DNA from: Trachythela sp. YZ-2020
Lineage: Eukaryota; Cnidaria; Anthozoa; Malacalcyonacea; Clavulariidae
Direction of reading: 5' to 3'
Length of the DNA stretch: 64,000 bases
NCBI GenBank assembly: GCA_016169945.1
Contig: JADLSH010000217.1
Span: forward strand, 682,001 to 746,000
Part shown: piece by piece, positions 43,722 to 55,394 of the stretch
Position numbering within the stretch: position 1 is the stretch's first letter
How the letters are laid out: each line of letters starts with the position of its first letter
Notes under the pieces: generated by a model
Seen by the model: only the letters and a program-made list of their open reading frames with translations
Told to the model about the DNA's origin: nothing
Database searches by the model: none
Position numbers and translations under genes: made by a program

Positions 43722-44386
43722 TCAGTTTTTAATTTCTACACCACAGTTCGCAGCCTGTTTAAAAAATAAGTCTTTAGCAAATTCATACAGCTCAATATCA
43801 GCTTTGTTAACATTTATAATCCTTCTTTTAGTGGATTCATTTAATGGTTTCTTTGTAACTCCCCTTGTCACAAATTTCTTGCGCATTCCAGTCTCAGGGA
43901 GAGGCAATACGAAATCAGGCAATCGTTCATGCAAAACCGCTACGAACTCATTTAAATATTCCATGACGCCAACACTTGCATAGTAATGTAGCATGTTGTG
44001 TTTCGCTACAGCGAGCGCTTCGTCACTTCCGGTTTTGCAAAAAGCATGAGGTCCGCAGAAGAATCTTGTCATATGGTTCCATACGCATCCTTCGTATTGA
44101 TTCTCCAGACATACTTCAATAGTAACATTGAAATGCCCAAGTTCTTTCAACCTCTTTATCTTATGAGCATATCGCATTGGACTTCTACAGTAGTAATAAT
44201 GCGATATAAAGCGAGCGACCGGCTCTCGTAGTAAATTGATATAAGTGGAATCGATATCTTCTCTGAAGTACAGATGAGCAATGGCCATAAGTCTTCTATT
44301 TTGTCTTTTACTCCGTGCAATTTGTGATTGAATGCGTGTTAAGACTGGATGTGATACGTTTTCATTCTCCCATTCTTCAGTTAAAT
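43722..44386 (-). CDS. Sulfotransferase last exon (3'-PAPS site)
   Basis: Acceptor TTACATGTAG, phase 1. Starts DLTEEWENENVSHPVLTRIQ and contains LLREPVARFISHYYYCRSPM, GCVWNHMTRFFCGPHAFCKT, ALAVAKHNMLHYYASVGVME and the C-terminal ADIELYEFAKDLFFKQAANC. TGA at 43722-43724. About 220 residues, the expected length for the region from the 3'-phosphate site to the C-terminus of this family. Confidence 0.85.
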
Positions 44387-47300
44387 CTACATGTAAAGAA
44401 TCAGCAATCTTTATAATAATTATAGTTTATGGTTATTTAAGACCCAGAGGAAATTCTGAGAACCAACCAAGCTTTACTTACATGAGTTTTCAGGGAAGTT
44501 TGCTAACCTGAAGGGCAGTTCATGTAAGCTGATCTGGGCTGGCGCGCGAGTGCCGAGATCCCGAAACATATAATGGGGTTATGCAATAACTAAGGTTAAC
44601 AACTAAGGAACAGCGCGCACGGAGCCTGGGGTTCGGTATCATGCTACAAAAGCGTGGAACATGACGTGCGCCAGCTCGTTGTGACTAGTGCAGCTTACCA
44701 GGCGAATATTGGTTGGCAGTTTACTTAGAAAATCTCACCATCCCACCCTTGAAATAGGCATTCGGAATCGCTTTCCACCGAGTAACTCATTGTGATAGGA
44801 GCAAGCCAGTGGTTAGGTCAATACTCGACATCTCTACATGCCTCTTGATCTGAATCCAAAGTAATTGCAAATTTTTGGTAAACTGCAGACCTTCCACTCG
44901 TTGCACCTAACCATCCACACGGGTAGGTCATGTTACTGTAGTTGTTTGTTAATTGTTTTTATATATTTTCAAGATTTTATTCACATGACAATCGGGTCAG
45001 CCCGGTTTCCAGGGCTTTCGCTTGAGCAAGACGAGATCCAGGGTTGTCGGGCTCACATGAATGCATTAGTGTCACAGCGCATGCTTTATTCCCCATAGAA
45101 ACCTTCTTAAAAGTCTAAACAAGTAGGGAATTAGCAAAACTAACCTCCTGAAGCAGTTGGCGACGAAAAAAATAGTATTTTGCGAAATAGATATATATTT
45201 CGCATTCGCGCCCAAATAGCGCGGGGATTTTGTTGCCAGCGTTTCTCGGGCTAGCCCGCCTCGTGTGCCGTAAATGACAAACTGGTCCGGCAATGCAAGC
45301 CAGCTCGGTTTTTCGGACTAGCCCGAATCATATGAACAGTCCATAAGTCAATACTCTTCCCTCGGCCAACTGTAGCAGGCTTCACTCAGCGTTGAGGGGC
45401 AGCGCGCCAACCGCATTTCCACCCGTGCTTATCAAGAATATATTATTACGCAGCTAATGTTTTTGGCGTCTTTTGTCAAAAAGGATGAACAGTTGCCGAT
45501 AAATGAATTGTCTATTTGGACAAACACATTGTCTATTCTCACGCGAAACTTCAACGATTGTAACGGGCATTTGGAGGTTTCAATTAGCTAGTCCAATCAG
45601 GGCGAGGCTGTAGTTATTGATTTATGAAATAAATTGATTTATGACTATCATAATTGGTTGAGGCAAAGGTTGAAAATCGCAAAATCTCGATCTGTCGGCG
45701 CAAAAAGCCCAATGGACGTGGATAGGTCTTTCTTTTTGCCTAAATTTGATTCTGACATTTTGCAGAGTTTTTGCATACTCTTAGAAATACAAGTATTCAT
45801 GCTTTTTGTGCTCAGTGGTCGACGTTTTGTGGATTTAAGGTTTGACTTCAAAGGACAACCTTAACAGAATTATCTCTATTTGTGTGTGATTCCCTTCGCC
45901 GAACTGAACTGATTATGAAGTTGAGGTGGCCTTGTTTTAACTTTTCTTACATATATTAGGACCTGTTATTTCTTTATGAACTGTGTTAAGGGCCGGGTTT
46001 CGAACAAGTGGAAAACGGTTTAAACAAATCGATATAGGATTGGTTTCAACAATTTCAATAATTGTATTTGGCACGACGGGTTTGTGAAAATACAGGTCCC
46101 TGACGGCTTATCAATACGATGCTCTGCCTTTAGGTTCTATCCTCAACTTTATCTTGCTTTAATAATGAAGTTTTAGCTTACCCCTAGTATAACGTTCTTA
46201 AAGTTTCAAAAGGACGCATTACGTTTTTCCACCCATAAAGAATGAAAACCTATTCCATTTTGAACGTTTAAAGAAACCAGCCGTCGTTTCAAGTGCTGTT
46301 TTGAAAAGCGTGTTTACATATCAAAAGTATATTTATATCTACCTTTTGTGAATAAATAGCCAAGTCGACTGCTGCACCCTTTAAGAAAATCAGACATTGT
46401 TGAGCTGGCAGCTTTAAATATCCTGTTATAAAATACCACTCGAGGATGTAATGGTTCACAGCTTTGCGTTGTTAGGTCTCCATATTCCGATGATCTCACA
46501 GTGGGCCTAAATAATAAGAATTTAAGTAAAATGTTGATTAATGAATATAATAATATATATGCATAGAAATGTTCATCGAATTTGAGTGGCTGATTGCATT
46601 CAGTGCAGTTATCCCAAACAGCAGTACAAAAATTTGTAATCAGCTGTATTTAATCACTGTGAACCAATCAAATTTGAGGTACAGTAGGTTCTGGGCAGAT
46701 TGCTCCAAAACAAAACAACATGGCGGCCGCTCGGCCTATAAACTGAAACTTGAATATTGGACGAAAATGAGAACTTAAAGTGTTATTTAAAAGGGGGGGA
46801 ATTGGTTTACAACGACATTTAATAAATTGACATGGTTAAGTTGACTTTCAAATCTTTGGCAATGCATAGAAATTATGTATAAAAGGAGCGAAACCTTTAT
46901 GAGTGGACGGTTCACCGAAGCTTGTAGGTTGAAAGTATAGTTGTCTCGAATATTTATATGTATATAATTAATAAGTAATAGGATGATTTCTCGTGAAATT
47001 TGGATATAACATGCACGAGTGAGTTTTTCAAAGACTTGAAATAGCACTCGTCCTTCGGACTCGTGCTATTTTGAGGTCTAATTGAAAAACTCACTCGTGC
47101 ATGTTATATCTAAGTACACCTTTTGATAATTACGTCACCGATCACTCGTTGGCCCGGGAACCTCGTTCTCGTCAATCGTGAGCGAATAGCATTTCATCTT
47201 GATTCACGACAGCGAGGCCCCAAGACCAAGGAAGTATTCGTGACGTAATTATCGAAAGGGTGCATTGCACTCGCAACCATGCACGCTGTTATACCTATAC

Positions 47301-49217
47301 TTATTCAACATATTTGTCATGGATGATACTTTTAATACATGCAAACAATCAGCTCCGTCTGGAGGCATTGCCACGGATGGACTATGGTGGACATTTGAGG
47401 AGGGGGGGGGGGTTACCAAAACCAACCAAGTCTAAATCGAATGCAAGTCTAAATTGATTTTCATACTGATGTTACTCTCTTCATAAAATTTCAAAATCCT
47501 GAAACGTAACTATTTCTTTTCAGTATTTAGATGCTTGTTGAAGTTCAGTATAATATAAAACACAAACCAAAAAGATAGGAAATGGTCTTTCAGATTATCC
47601 TAGTGATGTTCCATGGCAAAATGTCTCTGCCGTCCTTTCTTTAAAATCTGTGCAATTTTTAAACGTCAAACTAATATACGGCACTCTAGCTTGTTAATAT
47701 ATCCGCGCTGCTGTTTAGGAATTTACCTGTGTATTGGTAGCTTCTGGAAATGTAACCATGAACATTTGTCTAAAAGGAAAAATATAATATAAAATGTAAG
47801 ATAAGTAGTTCAAATTAACTCAATTGAAATGTTATTTTACAGTAGCGTACAGCATATATAAGGTCAATTTATAGACAAATTAATTAACATTAAGACTTCG
47901 CCGCAATCTTACGCATGCTGCCCCGCAAAGAATGTTTTACAGCGCCCGATATATTTGATGTGCCAAAAAGAGCCGACCAAGAAGTCAGTTCAGTCATGTT
48001 AAATCATGGGGTTTTGGAGTGCCATTGAGAGATTCAATCAGATAATTATCCAAACACGATTAACCACTTGATGTTTCACATGTTTTCCCTGTGATCCCAA
48101 TGTATATTCCCGCATGATTTAGATGCACTCTTTTTGAATTTCCTAACCCTAACTTTATGCATAATCCTGCATAAATATCATGTGGAGAAATTGTGAACAT
48201 CGCTGTGAGGAGCCACATCTTCAAATGAATGACGTATTTACGACGGAATAAAGACGTCGGAAGTAATCAAAGGACTACGGGTGGTGGATATAGTTAGCAC
48301 GTTGCCACTTAACGGTAAGTTGAATCTGTCATGTAGGTCGAGTGTGGAGGATTTATTAGGTTGAGGACGTTGCGTAATAAGCTTTTCTCAGGCCATGCGA
48401 GCAGGCCTTGTCCGCCACTTTTGGGTAGCAAACTGCACGGGGAAAGTAGAAAATCGAATTAGTGATGTAAAAACACATGCAGTACTATTGTTTTTAAGTG
48501 CTGTTTCCTTCACGAAATTCACTCATTCGCTTGTTGTCAACCTTTGTAGCTATGCGGTTTGCAAAAAAATGTTCGTATCACTTCTTTTTGGATCCCTTGT
48601 AACCGCGCCTGCTAGCCGTGAGTGGACTGGTGTCTGTGTTATCTAACTTTATAATCTGTTACATTTATCATGTAATATATAATACACGAGAAGGAGTTTA
48701 TTATAGTGACTTGAAACACCGAAAAGTGTGTTGAAAAACAAGGCGCTAGCCGAGATTTTTAACATACTTTGAGGTGTTTTTAAATCACTATAATAAACGA
48801 CTTCGAGTGTATCAGTATGATATAGCTTCTCAAACAAACCAGTATTTAAAGAGAAATTCAACGCGAAAGTTGAGTTAATTTATGGGTGTTTATTACCGTG
48901 GTATGAAGACAACGATACGGTGATATGCGTGCTCGAACATATCCACATGTAATACGCTAAAAATAAAGACAATTTTGTTATGATTATTCAATGCGGGGTA
49001 TTAAACATACCAGACAAGCAGCATCAAGCAGTCGGTAGCTTGATATTAACCAGAGGTCATAGGTTGATGCCTCACATCAAACTCTTAGATTTAAGATTTT
49101 TACTTACTTGTATACAAACATTGCATTGAGAATAATGTGGTCGCAATCAGTGAAAAAACAATTATATACACGAAACAATGTTTCTTTGATTGAGCGCAGT
49201 GTCCACAGCTTTGAAAC
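43722..49217 (-). CDS. Uronyl 2-O-sulfotransferase family gene (HS2ST/UST-like), four exons seen
   Basis: Exons in transcript order: 49217-49108, 47769-47727, 46506-46343, 44386-43722, all with GT-AG borders and agreeing phases (1, 2, 1). The product is a type II Golgi membrane enzyme that would move sulfate from PAPS to the 2-OH of uronic acid in heparan or chondroitin/dermatan sulfate. A Lys-flanked anchor (KKHCFVYIIVFSLIATTLFS) is in the first exon. The 5'-phosphosulfate loop YNRIFKAASSTM is in the third. The last exon has the catalytic-His region AHLYF, the 3'-phosphate motif YINLLREPVARFISHYYY, the RFFCG...C cysteine pattern and a basic tail. Between HS2ST and UST, the single His (no HxH) and CLENQYEGC favour UST. 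The initiator Met is upstream and not located. Confidence 0.75.
46343..46506 (-). CDS. Sulfotransferase exon with 5'-PSB loop
   Basis: Acceptor TTATTTAG, donor AAAAG|GTAGAT. PTVRSSEYGDLTTQSCEPLH then PRVVFYNRIFKAASSTMSDF. The Lys in FKAASST is the conserved PAPS-binding residue. The distance to the 3'-phosphate motif after splicing is about 55 residues, consistent with the family. Confidence 0.75.
46560..47285. repeat. Foldback repeat family F, copy 1, with nested insert
   Basis: Lies in the sulfotransferase intron. Shares with 55395-56028 the blocks CCCAAACAGCAGT, AACCAATCAAATTTGAG, AAAACAAAACAACATGGCG and the hairpin centred on GCACTCGTCCTTCGGACTCG (47044-47070), then CTCACTCGTGCATGTTATAT. 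Between that hairpin and the terminal block (GCACTCGCAACCATGC) it has an extra 47116-47262 segment, absent from copies 2 and 3. Confidence 0.8.
47116..47262. mobile_element. Small MITE nested in family F copy 1
   Basis: Ends ACCTTTTGATAATTACGTCAC and, inverted, GTGACGTAATTATCGAAAGGGT minus the last base. The interior has a second inverted pair around CCTCGTTCTCGTCAATCG. Absent from the other two family F copies, so its insertion is directly inferred. Confidence 0.75.
47286..48666. other. Intron and non-coding stretch
   Basis: Apart from the 43-bp exon at 47727-47769, nothing coding is recognised. Confidence 0.45.
47727..47769 (-). CDS. Sulfotransferase micro-exon (43 bp)
   Basis: Acceptor CTTTTAG and donor ACAG|GTAAAT. 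Spliced in phase it reads NKCSWLHFQKLPIHR, part of the stem between membrane anchor and catalytic domain. Support is splice-site and phase agreement with both neighbours. Confidence 0.55.
48667..48826. repeat. Foldback, about 75-bp arms
   Basis: AATACACGAGAAGGAGTTTA and TTATAGTGACTTGAAACACC in the left arm pair with TAAATCACTATAATAAACGA and CTTCGAGTGTATCAG in the right arm; the core is GGCGCTAGCCGAG. Within an intron of the sulfotransferase gene. Confidence 0.8.
49108..49217 (-). CDS. Sulfotransferase membrane-anchor exon
   Basis: Acceptor TTGTATAG, donor ACAA|GTAAGT. Reads FQSCGHCAQSKKHCFVYIIV then FSLIATTLFSMQCLYT, a short basic cytosolic part followed by one transmembrane segment, as in type II Golgi enzymes. 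It has no initiator Met, so an earlier exon is expected. Confidence 0.6.
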
Positions 49218-50139
49218 CTATACAAATCGAAAAATAATGATCATAATTAATGCTTTTCTGTTTACCTTTTAAAACAAAATGTCATAGACTGTCATTCATA
49301 TAGTTGGAATTATTACATATTCTATTGGCCTAGGCCAACAGGCTCAGATTTATAGCCACTGCCAGACACTTGCTCGAATAACATCCCAGTGCAACAAAGT
49401 ATAAATGCACAATAGGCCTCTTTCGGGGGTTTTTACCTGATAATTTTACCGTCGCGCATATTAGACAGCTATATTTCCCGTCCCGTAAATACCTTGGTGT
49501 AAGGTTACCAAATGCAATACCACACAGTCGAGGGGTCGGGCACATCAAAAATCTCGTACATTCGACTCTGTAGCCAGATTAGGCAAGAAAGCAACTGAAA
49601 ACTATTTAATACATAACATAGGATTTAGAAGTCAGAAATCATAAAAATAATACCAAAACTAGTGGAATGAGTTAGAGACACTGCGTATTTTTAAGGATGT
49701 CTGACATTTTGATACCATACCAACCTAATTAGTGATGGTTTGATAGAAATGCGGAAAGCGGATTACCGATCTCAGCAGATTGTGGATAACGGATTGAGGA
49801 TTACAAATCGCGGATTGAATTTGAATTTGATTAATTCTGAATCAATATAATTTTTGTTGTCCCCAAAATGCTCTGGTATATTGTAATAAGCTAAATTTTA
49901 CATTGCTTGACAAGACCAAGCCAGGTCACCTGCAAATAACGGCAAAATTTTAGACGAATTTAAAATATTATGAAGATTTAAAGACCACAAAAGTAATTTC
50001 AAATTATCATAGATATTATACTGAGTAATTTGATAAATTTTCCTTGTATTTATGTGCATTCAAATATGCACTATGAGAGATTAGTAGAATCATACTAGTA
50101 TACTAGTATACTATTGCAAATGCTGTAATTTGATTGGCT
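49218..50139. other. Non-coding with degenerate CGGATTA repeats
   Basis: 49751-49825 repeats (C)GGATTA/GGATTG about six times at irregular spacing. A comparable set occurs at 53055-53235. Confidence 0.45.
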
Positions 50140-50183
50140 ACGCTACTCGCTATCTAATTGTCGATAGATAGCGAGTAGCGAAA
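50140..50183. repeat. Short hairpin
   Basis: CTACGCTACTCGCTATCT / AGATAGCGAGTAGCG. Confidence 0.75.
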
Positions 50184-50276
50184 CAGCCATCTTTCCTCGG
50201 CGCGATTTTTAACGAATTTATTTCAATAAATTATGAAAAACGTTTTGAAATACTGTTTTCTTGCTGGTTTCTACTA

Positions 50277-50395
50277 AAACAATTAGATTATTCGCTCTCG
50301 ATTTTTACGAGATGATAGTTCATTCGGGCTTCGCCCTCATCAACTATCACCTCATAGAAATCTTGAGCTCATAATCTAATTGTTAATTATTCCAT
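50277..50395. repeat. Foldback, about 50-bp arms
   Basis: AACAATTAGATTATTCGCTC, GAGATGATAGTT and GGGCTTCGCCC at the centre, with AACTATCACCTC and CTCATAATCTAATTGTT in the right arm. Confidence 0.75.
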
Positions 50396-50696
50396 TTTTG
50401 CCTTGTGTTCGGTTTTGGCTGTTGCTAAAATTAAACTTATTTCTGTTGTCGTCGACCAGGGATTATTCTAAGCTGGATTTGCTGCCACTTTTTGGAGTTG
50501 TCAAAAATTTTCTGGAGTTGTAAATGGAAATTGGTGGAGTTGTCAGTAATATTTTTCTCCATTTTAAATAGAAGGCAAAACTGTTCTATTTAGGGGCTTT
50601 GGGCTATTGGGATATATCCCAAACTAACTCTTCAATCATAGCTGTGCTCCGTGATAAAAAAATAGATCATATGGTGGCAGCCAGAGGCGCCCTTAA

Positions 50697-50853
50697 AGGT
50701 ACGTTTACACGCTGCGGTTTTAGGTTTCTCTTAATGTTAATGACGAATATTTTCAGTTGTTGATGTTGTCAGATGACGTTTGCCACGTATTTTTCAAATA
50801 GCATTAACGTGCATCTGAAATCGGCCCGACAAATCGCAGCGTGTAAACGTTCC
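50697..50853. mobile_element. 157-bp TTAA-type MITE
   Basis: The left end AGGTACGTTTACACGCTGCG and the right end read inward GGAACGTTTACACGCTGCGA are flanked by TTAA on both sides (50693-50696, 50854-50857). TTAA duplication is shared by piggyBac and Kolobok. Confidence 0.8.
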
Positions 50854-50857
50854 TTAA

Positions 50858-51169
50858 GGCCATATTACACGGCAATTTTTGCTGCAACTTGCAATGCAAT
50901 TTCTGCACAGAGCCATATTATGTGAAGATGTACGCACAGAAAAACGATTAAAATAGCCCGCATTTAATTTCACTCCACCGATATTATCATTTTTATTCAT
51001 TTCTTTTTTGCCTTCTGGTGGGCATGTTTCCTAAAAAAGATAAAGACAAAGTAAAACGAGATTCATGCTCACAATTTCTCTACGAACTGTGTACTTTTTA
51101 CCTAACATCACTCTGAGTCTGAAAGTTGTGTTGCAAGTTGCAGCTAAAACTGACTCGTGGAACATGGCC
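50858..51169. mobile_element. TTAA-type MITE family G, copy A
   Basis: Starts directly after the right TTAA of the previous element. The ends are GGCCATATTACACGGCAATT and, read inward from 51169, GGCCATGTTCCACGAGTCAG, with GCTGCAACTTGCAA further in on both sides. The right flank is GCTTTA rather than TTAA. Inverted partner at 56033-56326. Confidence 0.7.
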
Positions 51170-51608
51170 GCTTTACTGCTTTAGTAAATCTTCGATCCTC
51201 GGGAATCAGGTGAAGCCGCGCAATGGACAGAATTGGTGACCACACGTAGAGTGTCTGGGAATGAGAATGGTAAGAGTTACAAGAGGACATCCTTCAATAA
51301 TTTGGGAAACTGATTTACTGAGGCAGAAAACAGCCAATAGATTGGCTAATGTGGTAAACAAATGTATTCATAACGGCATTTTAGCAAATCTATTTGGAAC
51401 GTGTCCCTGCACAATAAACAAATCATAAATTTAGATGTTTTATAGTTTTCAGATTTCTTAGTTTACTGGAATTGCAAAGTTTCCTTTCATTAATTTCACA
51501 TTACTATTTGTAAAAAAATTATTTGATATCCCTTACACTATGAATAGCCTTTATAATTCAATCTGATTGGGTTGTTGTGGTGCAGAGCTTCAATCTGATT
51601 GGCTCAAA
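51170..51608. other. Non-coding stretch
   Basis: No gene or repeat recognised. Confidence 0.4.
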
Positions 51609-51672
51609 AGTTTTACACAACAGTCAACCGCCGTATTTGCTATACTCTACCCACACTGGCACCGCACGTTCG
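51609..51672 (-). repeat. Repeat shared with 58203-58262
   Basis: GTTTTACACAACAGTCAACC and TACTCTACCCACACTGGCAC match, inverted, the left part of the foldback at 58195-58449. Confidence 0.75.
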
Positions 51673-52216
51673 AAACATGAAGAACATTCACTTTTGGTCA
51701 TCTGTCTACAGCACTAAACCACTGATCTTAGAACTGCAGTGATATGCTATGCATAACTAATAAAGTCATTGGCGACCATATTGGTGTGACCATGTGACAT
51801 ATCTACTGTGATGTGGCTGAGATGTTAGAACAGATTATTGGATTTGCAGTTTCTGCATGGTTATTGGTGGCAAAGAAAACATGTAATTAGGCAGCTGTCA
51901 TTAAGTATGTGTCATGGGAGGCTGGAGGCTGTTTTATAAAATTTGAAAAGTGATTTGCGCCCCTCCCATGTATTTGAGAAATTATTTGGTGCCCCCTCAA
52001 TTATTAAAAAAAATAGTTTCATAGCCCTCCTTGATTTTTAATATCAAGAGGGTGTAAATACACAATAGGTACATATTATACTGGTGTAATCCATTATATA
52101 TTTGCACACTCGGCTACCTTCTTCTATGCCTATCTTTTAAAATTATTAATAAATCTGGTATTAATATTTAATAAAGAAAACTGTAATATATTTAGAATTG
52201 GTTCAAATGGTTTATT

Positions 52217-52500
52217 TAACTCATTAATTGGCAGTACCCTACCAGTGACGAGTAAAATCGTCTGACAGTAAAATAATAAAGTAGGGCGCATCTGGGCACA
52301 TTGCCAGCTAATGGATTAACAAGAGATACTGACATCGATATTTTTGTTAGCCCATTAACTGGCAGTACCCTAGCACTGACGATCGAGTAAAACCGTCTGG
52401 CGTTAGCCAGAATAAAATACTCTGGCGTTGGACACAGTAAAACACTAAATTGGGGTGCATCTGGGCGCATTGCACGCTAATGGTTAATACTGGCTGTATT
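52217..52500. repeat. Dispersed repeat, two tandem copies
   Basis: Each copy carries TTAACTGGCAGTACCCTA, GTAAAACCGTCTG and GGCGCATCTGGGCGCATTGC with GCTAATGG(G)TTAA (52217-52325 and 52345-52495, the second longer). Single partial copies lie at 39604-39665 and possibly about 62180. Flanked by about 300 bp without recognised features on each side. Confidence 0.8.
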
Positions 52501-53039
52501 TATAGAATTAGTACACAGAAATTTGAAATTATTATAAAAATAGGAACTGCCAAGTCAAGAGAGAGTGGGGTACTATTAAAGATGCATTCGTGCCCTTAAT
52601 AGACTCTATATATGTATTTTAGTTTCAAGCCCCTTTGCTTTTTTATAAAGTCAGTCTTAACCCCCTGCTTAGAAGAAAGATTTTGCTTCATGACCCCCCC
52701 CCAAAAAAAATATCCTCCGGCCCCTCATGACACATATATACTTAATGACCGCTCCCTTAGTGGCCTTTCTTCGACTCTTTCTAATCCCTAAATTTATTAG
52801 GTGAATAGCGAATGAGTCATACCAACATGGCCGCATAGGAAAAGTCATTTACTTGACAGTAAAATAAATTTAAACACATGATAACAATTTAATTTTATAA
52901 ATTTGAATATGAATCAATATAAATATTGTATTCTGGCTTCAAAATTGGCTCACTGAGTTCAAAAGGATGTTCAATCAAACCTAGTTTTAGGATCACCGCT
53001 ACTAATTACGTCACCTGTCAGTGTACGGGAATTTTCTTT

Positions 53040-53235
53040 AGAGACCTTGTTAGGGTTTTAGGATTATGGATTATTTGGCTTTCTTGGCTAGCACTACGGA
53101 TTATTGGCGCATGAAAAACCAGATGATGGATATGGATATTTGGGTAGAATATTGTTACAATATGTTTTAGGGATATTTTAGTTTTCAAGAATATGTTACG
53201 GATTATTTTGAAATTTTACTGGCATTGTGGATTAT
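53040..53235. repeat. Degenerate GGATTATT repeat
   Basis: GGATTATGGATTATTTGG, CGGATTATTGG, GATGGATATGGATATT, CGGATTATTTTG and TGGATTATTC, irregularly spaced; resembles 49751-49825. Confidence 0.5.
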
Positions 53236-53289
53236 TCAACCCTCCCCCCCCCCCCCACCCCCAACAACAAGGCGTCCTTTCTATATGTA

Positions 53290-53554
53290 CAGGGTGTCCC
53301 CAAAAAAGTACACCCTTTGAAATTGAAATTAGCATTGCTGTCAAACAACCTATTGTATCTGGTCAAGTTTAATATGAAATATCTTTGTCGACGTCATCTA
53401 AAACAGGCCTCAAACGAAGACAAAAAGCTAGTCTTAAAAAAAGTTTTCTTAACACAAAGTTCAAGTTTTTCTTAATTACACCCATGTGTGAATTGAATAC
53501 AATAGGTTGTTTAATTTCAATTTCAAAGGGTTTACTTTTTTTTGGGACACCTTG
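53290..53554. mobile_element. Tc1/mariner-type MITE
   Basis: Ends CAGGGTGTCCCCAAAAAAGT and, read inward, CAAGGTGTCCCAAAAAAAAG, followed on both sides by ACCCTTTGAAATTGAAATTA. Flanked by TA (53288-53289, 53555-53556). The inverted ends extend about 60 bp. GGTGTCCCAAAAAA termini with a TA duplication are typical of mariner-like elements. Confidence 0.85.
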
Positions 53555-53907
53555 TATAGTTTATATGTACAAGCGACATTGTTTTGTCTATCCGCTCAGT
53601 ACTGGCAAACAATTCAAACAATTCAAACTACATGCAAGTACCTGTAATAACACAATGAGAGCATTGTATATATAACTATACGTTGTTCTTAGCTATAAAT
53701 AACACCTGCAAACGATATTCTTTGGTTCAAAAGTATTATCTTTCCCCAATTCGTAATTTTCTCATTGAAATCTTTCAATCCGTTATACAAAATCGAATAG
53801 AATTGATTAAAGTGATTTGTGATGACACATTAGATGGCGTAATGAAGGTAAGTTGACTGATCATTTTAATGGTAAGATATACAGCCGTGTATTTATAACG
53901 GCAGTTA

Positions 53908-54018
53908 CCTACTTGAATTAAAATGGGAAACTTCTGATGTTGATGTTCGTCTGCAGTGTAAAATATTACTTGAATTAAAATTATCGCAACTTCTGATGTT
54001 GATGTTCGTCTGCAGTAA
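53908..54018. repeat. Tandem duplication, about 58-bp unit
   Basis: TACTTGAATTAAAAT...ACTTCTGATGTTGATGTTCG TCTGCAGT occurs twice in direct tandem. Confidence 0.85.
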
Positions 54019-54247
54019 AAAAATAGCAAAAATTATCAATTAACCGTTAGTATCTTTCTAGTAACTCCAAACTTTGATTGTAGAATGGTAAGTCGCCTTA
54101 ACTCGTCCCCAAGATCTGAATGCGAGTTTAGGCGATATTCAAGTAGATATTCAGTCAACTCTTATTTGTGATTTAATTAAAGCGAGTTAAGATATAAGAG
54201 CAGGCCAATAACATTGCTGAGGAAGAGCCTTCGCTCCGTTGCAATTT

Positions 54248-54695
54248 CAAGCCAGCGGAAGCGAGTATCACTGCAACGCCACTGTTTTCTGTATCAACAT
54301 ACATACATACGATACATACATGCATCCATACTTAATTTTAATGTGCAGTGATAACCAATTTGTGCAGTGATAAAGAGTAACAAATTCTTGTCATGGTTGC
54401 TGTTAGTACTGCAAGTGGGTTAGGCATGTTGTATTTTGTATTTTTTTATTCAACTAAATTTAAAGGATGTTGTAGGATGTTGTATATCTCCGTACTGGCA
54501 ACTGGAAATGAGGATTGCACTTAATAAATAGCTAAAAACATATTTAAAGCAGCGGAAGCGAAGTATCACAACGCCACTGTTTTCTTTTTCAACATATACA
54601 TACAATACGATGATGCACACATATGCATACTTAATTTTAATTATAAGTGATAAATGATTTCCAGTGCAGTGATAAATAGAGTAACAAATTCTGTG
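54248..54695. repeat. Direct duplication, 300-bp spacing
   Basis: 54248-54395 (CAGCGGAAGCGAGTATCACT, ACGCCACTGTTTTCT, CATACTTAATTTTAAT, GCAGTGATAA) recurs at 54550-54695 with several indels. Confidence 0.75.
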
Positions 54696-55394
54696 TTAGG
54701 CTAAGTAGGTATACGTGGGCATACATAGGCATGGTTGTATTTAGTCCTTTCTATATCTCTAAAATTTAAATATACCTGTGTACCCAGTCTCTGGTAGCTC
54801 AATACTGCATGGAAAAAATTTAAAAAAAAATAAAATAGCTAACTACAGTAAGTTATGTAAACACTGCAACCGTTGTTGACCTCTTATTTTAAATATTTGA
54901 TTAAAATATTGTGGTCAATCCTTAATCTCTAGCTGGTTACCATGCACTATGAAAGTTGATCAAAATGATCAAAGCGTATTCCATGTGGGAATGTGTTACG
55001 TACAGTAACTATAACGTCTTAATACATGTATATAAAAGCATACAACATGGTTCGATACTACTAAATATCCCCATCAAAGTTTCGTGAAGGCCACAGTTTG
55101 CGTATATAACGAAAATATTTAAGAAAAGATTGACTGCAGAATTGAAGTGCTGCCAACGCTGCTTGATCGTACTCGTCATCGTCAAGAATATTGTACTAGT
55201 GCTTAATGCCTAAAGTTAACTATTCACGTTAAGCATGAATAGCTGGCTCGTCCCGCCAGGACAAAATGTTCGTAGTGGAAAACACTGTTTAAGGCAGGGC
55301 ACAGGAAATAGCTCAAATGTGAGCTGGATGCATATAGCATATAGCACAGAGCACTGTACACCAAAGTAATTGTTATATTAGTGGTACATTACAT
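54696..55394. other. Non-coding stretch
   Basis: No recognised gene or repeat. Confidence 0.4.

Noticed and set aside
53227..53675. Overlapping frames of 82 and 96 residues
   Set aside because: They lie across the mariner-type MITE and its inverted ends.
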